A stretch of DNA of 64,000 bases, from positions 7,626,001-7,690,000 of the forward strand of contig NZ_RKQF01000001.1 in the NCBI RefSeq assembly GCF_003814875.1, given 5' to 3'. Origin of the DNA: Streptomyces sp. Ag109_O5-1. Its GTDB lineage: Bacteria > Actinomycetota > Actinomycetes > Streptomycetales > Streptomycetaceae. Below are positions 59,803 through 64,000 of the stretch, piece by piece. The notes beneath the pieces were generated by a model. That model worked only from the letters and a program-made list of their open reading frames with translations. It made no database searches and was not told the DNA's origin. Positions within the stretch are counted from its first letter, which is position 1; each line of letters opens with the position of its first letter. A program made the translations under genes and the position numbers.

Positions 59803-61713
59803 ATGGGCGTACGCAAGGACCTCAAGCGGGCAAGACGACGTACCGACCTGGCCGACCGAGGCAAGGTCGAAGTCACCAAGGACGCGGACGGTGTCGTACG
59901 CGAGGTGCACCGGGAGCGCCTCGCCCCGCCCCTCACCACCGGCTCCCTCGCCGACCTCCCCTACACCAACGCGGCCGAGGCTCCCGACGCCACGGCCTTC
60001 CGGCGCAGCGAGGGCACCGTCACCGCAGCCGACTTCGCCGACCAGGTGACCTCCGTCGCCAAGGGCCTCATCGGCGCCGGCCTCGCCGCAGGCGACCGCG
60101 TCGCCGTCATGTCCCGCACCCGCTACGAGTGGACCGTCCTCGACTTCGCCATCTGGGCGGCCGGCGGGGTGACCGTCCCGATCTACCCCACCTCCTCCGC
60201 CGAGCAGGTGGAGTGGATCGTCAGGGACTCCGGCGCCCGGCACGTCGTCACCGAGACCCCGGAGAACACCGCCACCGTCACCACCGGCACCGCCGCCCAC
60301 CCCGAACCCCCGCGCATCTGGGAGCTGGACGCAGGCGCGGTCACCGACCTGACCACCCTCGGCCGGGACACCCCGGACGACGAGGTGACCAAGCGCCGTG
60401 GCACCCTCACCCCCGACTCCACGGCCACGGTCTGCTACACCTCCGGTACCACCGGCCGCCCCAAGGGCTGTGTTCTCACCCATGCCAACCTGCACGCCGA
60501 GGCGGCCAACACGGTCGAGCTGCTGCACCCCGTCTTCCAGGCGGTCACCGGCCAGACCGCCTCCACCCTGCTGTTCCTCCCGCTCGCCCACATCCTGGGC
60601 CGCACGCTCCAGCTCGCGTGTCTGCTGGGCCGGATCGAGATGGGCCACTTCCCGAGCGTGAAGCCGGACGAACTACGGCCCGCGCTCCGGGAGTTCCGGC
60701 CGACGTTCCTGGTCGGGGTGCCGTACCTCTTCGAGAAGATCCATGACACCGGGCGGGCGACGGCCGAGAAGATCGGGCGCGCCGCCTCCTTCGACCGGGC
60801 CGAGCGGATCGGGGTGCGGTTCGCCGAGGCCTATCTCGGCAAGTTCCTCGGCACGGGGAAGGGCCCCGGACCCGGTCTGTACGCGGCCTGGGCGCTGTAC
60901 GACCTGCTGGTCTACCGCCGGGTCCGCAAGGAGCTCGGCGGCCGGATGCGGTACGCCATCAGCGGCGGTTCGCCGCTCGACCGCGACCTCAACCTGTTCT
61001 TCCAGGCGGCCGGGATCGTCGTCTACGAGGGCTACGGCCTGACCGAGACGACCGCGGCCGCCACCGTCGTACCGCCGCTGGCCCCGCGCCCCGGCACGGT
61101 CGGGCAGCCCGTCCCCGGGACGGCCGTCCGCATCGCCGACGACGGCGAGGTGCTGATCAGGGGGCCGGTGGTCTTCGGGTCGTACTGGAAGAACCCCGCC
61201 GCGACCGCCGAAGTCCTCGCGGACGACGGCTGGTTCGCGACCGGCGACCTCGGGGCGCTGGACGAGGACGGCTACCTCACCATCACCGGCCGCAAGAAGG
61301 ACATCCTGGTCACCTCGGGCGGCAAGAACGTCTCCCCGGCCGTCCTGGAGGACCGGCTGCGCAGCCGGTCGCCCGTCGGCCAGTGCCTGGTCGTCGGTGA
61401 CAACCGGCCGTTCGTCGCCGCGCTGGTCACCCTCGACCCGGAGGCGGTCGCCCACTGGCTGTCCGTACGGAAGCTGCCACCGGACACCCCGCTGTCCGAG
61501 CTGGTGCGCGACGACCGGATGCGGGCCGAGGTCCAGAAGGCGGTCGACTACACCAACGAGGCCGTCTCCCGTGCCGAGTCGATCCGCTCCTTCGCCCTGG
61601 TCGAGGGCGAGTTCACCGAGGACAACGGGCTGCTCACCCCGTCCCTGAAGCTCAAACGGCATGCGGTGACGGCCCGGTACGCCGACGAGATCGAGGCGCT
61701 GTACCGCAGGTGA
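59803..61713 (+). CDS. Long-chain acyl-CoA synthetase (AMP-forming)
   Basis: The product is 636 residues of the ANL superfamily. AMP motif YTSGTTGRPKGCVLTHANLH near residue 213, GYGLTETTAAATVVPPLAP near 412, GDLGALDEDGYLTITGRKKD then ILVTSGGKNVSP (A8-type hinge). The C-terminal ENGLLTPSLKLKRHAVTARY is typical of bacterial FadD15-like synthetases. It activates fatty acids to acyl-CoA at the membrane or in the cytosol. It is monocistronic, with a hairpin 10 bases past the stop. Confidence 0.92.
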   Translation: MGVRKDLKRARRRTDLADRGKVEVTKDADGVVREVHRERLAPPLTTGSLADLPYTNAAEAPDATAFRRSEGTVTAADFADQVTSVAKGLIGAGLAAGDRVAVMSRTRYEWTVLDFAIWAAGGVTVPIYPTSSAEQVEWIVRDSGARHVVTETPENTATVTTGTAAHPEPPRIWELDAGAVTDLTTLGRDTPDDEVTKRRGTLTPDSTATVCYTSGTTGRPKGCVLTHANLHAEAANTVELLHPVFQAVTGQTASTLLFLPLAHILGRTLQLACLLGRIEMGHFPSVKPDELRPALREFRPTFLVGVPYLFEKIHDTGRATAEKIGRAASFDRAERIGVRFAEAYLGKFLGTGKGPGPGLYAAWALYDLLVYRRVRKELGGRMRYAISGGSPLDRDLNLFFQAAGIVVYEGYGLTETTAAATVVPPLAPRPGTVGQPVPGTAVRIADDGEVLIRGPVVFGSYWKNPAATAEVLADDGWFATGDLGALDEDGYLTITGRKKDILVTSGGKNVSPAVLEDRLRSRSPVGQCLVVGDNRPFVAALVTLDPEAVAHWLSVRKLPPDTPLSELVRDDRMRAEVQKAVDYTNEAVSRAESIRSFALVEGEFTEDNGLLTPSLKLKRHAVTARYADEIEALYRR

Positions 61714-61723
61714 GCAAAACAAC

Positions 61724-61760
61724 GGCGGCGGGCCACCGGCAGAACCGGTGACCCGCCGCC
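61724..61760. terminator. Hairpin between the acyl-CoA synthetase and rodlin genes
   Basis: GGCGGCGGGCCACCGG (61724-61739) pairs with 61745-61760 with one mismatch and a 5-nt loop. The convergent genes on either side can share it. Confidence 0.75.
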
Positions 61761-61775
61761 CGCGGAGCGTCTCGC

Positions 61776-62186
61776 TCAGCTGTTGTGGGCGCCGTTGGCC
61801 GACAGCACGGCGATGTCGTCCAGGATGTGCGACAGCGGCTCGTCGCCCTTGGCCTGGGTGGAGTTCTCGACGCACTGCTGGTTCTGCGGCGCGGAGAGGA
61901 TCGGCACGTCCTGCAGGATGCCGATGGGGGCCGCACCGGCGACGCTCTGGATGTTCAGCTTCGCCGGGAGGCCGATGCACGGCTTGTTCAGCGAGCCCTG
62001 GACCAGCGAGAGCTGCGGGCTCATGTCACCGAACGTGGCCGAGTTGCCGAACTCCGACTTGGCGCCGTTGCCGCTGGCCGACGTGGTGCCGTGGTCGTTG
62101 CCCGTGGCCAGGGCCTGGGGGGCGGCCGTGACGGCGAGGCCGGCGACGGTGGCGGCGACGGCCGCGGTTACCCACAGCTTCTTCAT
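61776..62186 (-). CDS. Rodlin 1
   Basis: The product is 136 residues. A signal peptide (MKKLWVTAAVAATVAGLAVT ... QALA) precedes the rodlin sequence TGNDHGTTSASGNGAKSEFG, with NKPCIGLPAKLN and NQQCVENSTQAKGDEPLSHI carrying the two conserved Cys. Rodlins line up chaplin amyloid fibres into the rodlet layer of aerial hyphae and spores. This copy is the most diverged at its signal peptide and near residues 45-60. A BldN-like promoter lies upstream (62235-62263). Confidence 0.95.
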   Translation of the reverse strand: MKKLWVTAAVAATVAGLAVTAAPQALATGNDHGTTSASGNGAKSEFGNSATFGDMSPQLSLVQGSLNKPCIGLPAKLNIQSVAGAAPIGILQDVPILSAPQNQQCVENSTQAKGDEPLSHILDDIAVLSANGAHNS

Positions 62187-62234
62187 GTTGGTTCCCTTTC
62201 GAAAGGCGGACTCCGGGGAGGAGCTGCGTGATCG

Positions 62235-62263
62235 TCAACTGTGAAATCTTGCACTGGGTTGCG
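62235..62263 (-). promoter_or_regulatory. BldN-like promoter of rodlin 1
   Basis: Read on the minus strand: CGCAAC (62263-62258), 17-bp spacer, AGTTGA (62240-62235). From memory, the developmental sigma factor BldN recognises CGTAAC-N16-CGTTGA. The distance to the rodlin start is about 49 bases. Confidence 0.65.
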
Positions 62264-62342
62264 TGATTTGCCCCGATTGGCGTAGCGCAGTCCGACCAAG
62301 CGACAAACGCTCCGCCGGGGCGGGTGCGCCGGGCGCCACACA

Positions 62343-62380
62343 GGCCGACGGGCCGCCGGGAAGTCGGCGGCCCGTCGGCC
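62343..62380 (-). terminator. Hairpin after rodlin 2
   Basis: GGCCGACGGGCCGCC (62343-62357) is exactly complementary to 62366-62380, with an 8-nt loop. It is 36 bases past the rodlin 2 stop and separates it from rodlin 1. Confidence 0.8.
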
Positions 62381-62415
62381 GAGGGGTCCGCGAAAGAAGC
62401 CCGCGAGGATCTGGA

Positions 62416-62829
62416 CTACCGGTTCTTGACGCCGTTGGCCGCGAGCACGGCGATGTCGTCCAGGATGTGCGACAGCGGCTCGTCGCCCTTGGCCTGGGTG
62501 GAGTTCTCGACGCACTGCTGGTTCTGCGGCGCGGAGAGGATCGGCACGTCCTGCAGGATGCCGATGGGGGCGACACCGGCGACGCTCTGGACGTTCAGCT
62601 TCGCCGGGAGGCCGATGCACGGCTTGTTGAACGAGCCCTGGATGAGCGCCATCTGGGGGCTCATGTTGCCGTACGTCGCGGAGTTGCCGAACGCCTGGTA
62701 CGCGCCGTTGCCACTGGCCGAGGTGGTGCCGTGGTCGTTGCCGGTGGCCAGGGCCGGGGCGGCGGTCGCTGCCGAGACGCCGACGACGGAGGCTGCCACA
62801 GCGGCGGAGGTCAGAATCCTCTTGATCAC
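62416..62829 (-). CDS. Rodlin 2
   Basis: The product is 137 residues from a GTG (VIKRILTSAAVAASVVGVSA). The mature chain shares TGNDHGTTSASGNGAYQAFG, NKPCIGLPAKLNVQSVAGVA and NQQCVENSTQAKGDEPLSHI with rodlin 1. It is divergent from rodlin 3, with 269 bp between their starts, reminiscent of the rdlA/rdlB pair of S. coelicolor. Which copy corresponds to RdlA or RdlB cannot be settled by eye. Confidence 0.95.
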   Translation of the reverse strand: MIKRILTSAAVAASVVGVSAATAAPALATGNDHGTTSASGNGAYQAFGNSATYGNMSPQMALIQGSFNKPCIGLPAKLNVQSVAGVAPIGILQDVPILSAPQNQQCVENSTQAKGDEPLSHILDDIAVLAANGVKNR

Positions 62830-62875
62830 TTGTCAATTCCCTTCTGAAGACACCCCGTCCACCGGAGCGCTCTGG

Positions 62876-62903
62876 TCAACTCCCCGCGATCCGGTTGGTT
62901 GCT
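62876..62903 (-). promoter_or_regulatory. BldN-like promoter of rodlin 2
   Basis: On the minus strand: AGCAAC (62903-62898), 16-bp spacer, AGTTGA (62881-62876). It lies about 47 bases from the rodlin 2 start and has the exact BldN-type spacing. Confidence 0.68.
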
Positions 62904-63019
62904 CCCCTTCACCCCAATGGCCCAAGGCCCGGCGCGCCCCGATTCCGTCGTCGGCCCAGTGTTCACGGGGAATTCCGGTCGGGCCGCCGGTCCGATCGGG
63001 TGACGTGCCGCGCCCGTGC

Positions 63020-63047
63020 CGCAACCATTCCGGACGTGGGCGGTTGA
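63020..63047 (+). promoter_or_regulatory. BldN-like promoter of rodlin 3
   Basis: CGCAAC (63020-63025), 16-bp spacer, GGTTGA (63042-63047), 51 bases before the start of rodlin 3. It has the same layout as the two minus-strand rodlin promoters. Confidence 0.68.
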
Positions 63048-63098
63048 TGCCGGGCAGGAACGTCCGTCTTGGCTCAAAGCCGGGAAAGGAAAAGCGAA

Positions 63099-63512
63099 AT
63101 GCTGAAGAAGGCAATGGCCGCGGCGGCGGTCGCCGTGTCCGTCGTAGGTGTGTCGGCGGCGGCAGCCCCTCTGGCGCTTGCCACCGGCAACGACCACGGC
63201 ACCACCTCCGCCAGCGGTAACGGCGCCCATGAGGCGTTCGGCAACGCGGTGACCAAGGGCAACATGAGCCCGCAGGCCACCCTGGTCGGGGGCTCGCTGA
63301 ACAAGCTGTGTATCGGCCTCCCACTCAAGGCCAACGTGCAGACCGTCGCCGGTGCCGTCCCCGTCGGCGTGCTGCAGGACGTGCCGATCCTCTCCGCGCC
63401 GCAGAACCAGCAGTGCGCCGAGAACTCCACCCAGGCCAAGGGCGACGAGCCGCTGTCGCACTTGGTGGACGACATCGCCGTGCTGTCTGCGAACGGCGTC
63501 GCCAACCAGTGA
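63099..63512 (+). CDS. Rodlin 3
   Basis: The product is 137 residues. GGAAAGGAAA precedes the ATG at 63099. The signal peptide MLKKAMAAAAVAVSVVGVSA leads to the same TGNDHGTTSASGNGAHEAFG core. It differs from the others at NKLCIGLPLKANVQTVAGAV (PC to LC) and QQCAENSTQ. It lies between divergent rodlin 2 and a chaplin gene 289 bp downstream. Confidence 0.95.
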   Translation: MLKKAMAAAAVAVSVVGVSAAAAPLALATGNDHGTTSASGNGAHEAFGNAVTKGNMSPQATLVGGSLNKLCIGLPLKANVQTVAGAVPVGVLQDVPILSAPQNQQCAENSTQAKGDEPLSHLVDDIAVLSANGVANQ

Positions 63513-63529
63513 CCCCGGTCCGGTGAGAT

Positions 63530-63567
63530 CCGCTCGGGCGGTGCGTTTTCACGCGCCGCCCGAGCGG
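63530..63567 (+). terminator. Hairpin after rodlin 3
   Basis: CCGCTCGGGCGGTGCG (63530-63545) pairs with 63552-63567 over 16 bp with one G-U and a TTTTCA loop; TTTTCGCTTT follows. Confidence 0.85.
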
Positions 63568-63801
63568 TTTTCGCTTTAATTCCCTTTTCCCTGTCCGACG
63601 GCTTTCCGGAGAAGCGTTTCCTCTCGGGATCGTCAATTCTGGGACAGCGTTCGAGTGAATTGTCCGAAGGTGCGCGTTCCGTAGTTTCCTTCGTCGTCTA
63701 TTCCTCGTTCTACAGCCTGCCGGTCATGGTGCGAGCCGTCCATGCTGTGCTCGCTCGGTTTCGGCCGGCACACGGGCATGACCGCAGAGAAGGGACAGTT
63801 T
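63568..63801. promoter_or_regulatory. Chaplin upstream region
   Basis: About 230 bp between the rodlin 3 terminator and the chaplin start. It is AT-richer (TTTAATTCCCTTTTCC), as is common for developmentally regulated promoters. AAGGGA (63791-63796) is the ribosome site. I could not place a convincing BldN-type pair here. Confidence 0.4.
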
Positions 63802-64000
63802 ATGAAGAAGACCGCAGCTGTCGTCACCGGCGCGATCCTGGCCCTGGGCGGTGCCGTCCCCGCCTTCGCGGACGCCGGTGCGCACGGCGCCGCCGTCGGT
63901 TCCCCGGGTGTTCTCTCCGGCAACCTGATCCAGGTCCCGATCCACGTGCCGATCAACATCTGCGGCAACAGCGTCGATGCCCTGGGGCTGCTGAACCCCG
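63802..64000 (+). CDS. Chaplin, 3' end missing
   Basis: The first 66 codons of a short chaplin. The signal peptide MKKTAAVVTGAILALGGAVP-AFA precedes the chaplin domain: SPGVLSGNLIQVPIHVPINI-CGNSVDALGLLNP. The Cys in NICGN is the first of the pair found in short chaplins; the second, if present, is past the window edge. Chaplins are amyloid-forming surfactants exported to aerial hyphae. Adjacency to rodlins is conserved in Streptomyces. Confidence 0.95.
   Translation, partial: MKKTAAVVTGAILALGGAVPAFADAGAHGAAVGSPGVLSGNLIQVPIHVPINICGNSVDALGLLNP

Overview
The window is chromosomal DNA from a Streptomyces-type actinomycete. GC content is very high, GTG starts are frequent, and many gene pairs overlap by four bases (GTGA or ATGA). 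The right end carries rodlin genes and the start of a chaplin gene, which encode the amyloid sheath of aerial hyphae and spores. Xre/DUF397 regulator pairs, an RsbW-like ATPase and many Sec-secreted proteins also fit the genus. All identifications rest on reading the sequence and remembering protein families; no searches were run.

Left part (1-14.4 kb): the 5' end of an HTH/GNAT regulator; a secreted Gly/His/Tyr-rich repeat protein; a LacI regulator divergent from a three-gene sugar-type operon (Gfo/Idh/MocA dehydrogenase, DUF993 protein, TIM-barrel isomerase); a two-gene ATPase + HNH module that looks like Septu (PtuA/PtuB) phage defence; an Xre/DUF397 pair whose Xre gene is frameshifted; two small overlapping genes; an apparent fusion of a MerR regulator with a DNA-sliding-clamp-like domain; then small secreted proteins, an ArsR-like regulator, a lipoprotein and an I36-type inhibitor-like protein.

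Ribose block (14.6-20.6 kb, minus strand): rbsR-rbsA-rbsCB-rbsK-rbsD. The permease and the binding protein are one polypeptide. A hairpin separates the transporter from the kinase, and twin LacI-type operators lie upstream of rbsR. A FUSC membrane protein, an MBL hydrolase, a VOC protein, large secreted proteins, a SnoaL/LysR pair and a WhiJ-like cassette (ATP-binding protein / Xre / tandem DUF397) follow to 35 kb.

Housekeeping block (35-46 kb): a RecD2-like helicase, citrate synthase, a copper-efflux pair (copA, copZ) with a CsoR-like palindrome, a PrsW-type protease, a decayed flavin monooxygenase, a zinc alcohol dehydrogenase and a small HTH protein.

Inositol block (46.2-52.5 kb): iolC, a Cgl0159-type aldolase-fold gene, iolB, iolD and mmsA/iolA in one operon, ending at a strong terminator and preceded by a good promoter with an overlapping palindrome. 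iolG and iolE are not here. An amino-acid permease follows.

Right part (54-64 kb): an unusual protein joining an extracytoplasmic peptidase/esterase to an ABC ATPase, with its permease; a wrecked vWA lipoprotein gene; an acyl-CoA synthetase with a palindromic operator; three rodlin genes, each with a BldN-like promoter; and a truncated chaplin gene. Two copies of a dispersed Streptomyces intergenic repeat flank this peptidase/vWA region.

The most distinctive items are the MerR/clamp fusion, the peptidase-ABC fusion, the Septu-like pair, the RbsC-RbsB fusion and the triple rodlin locus.
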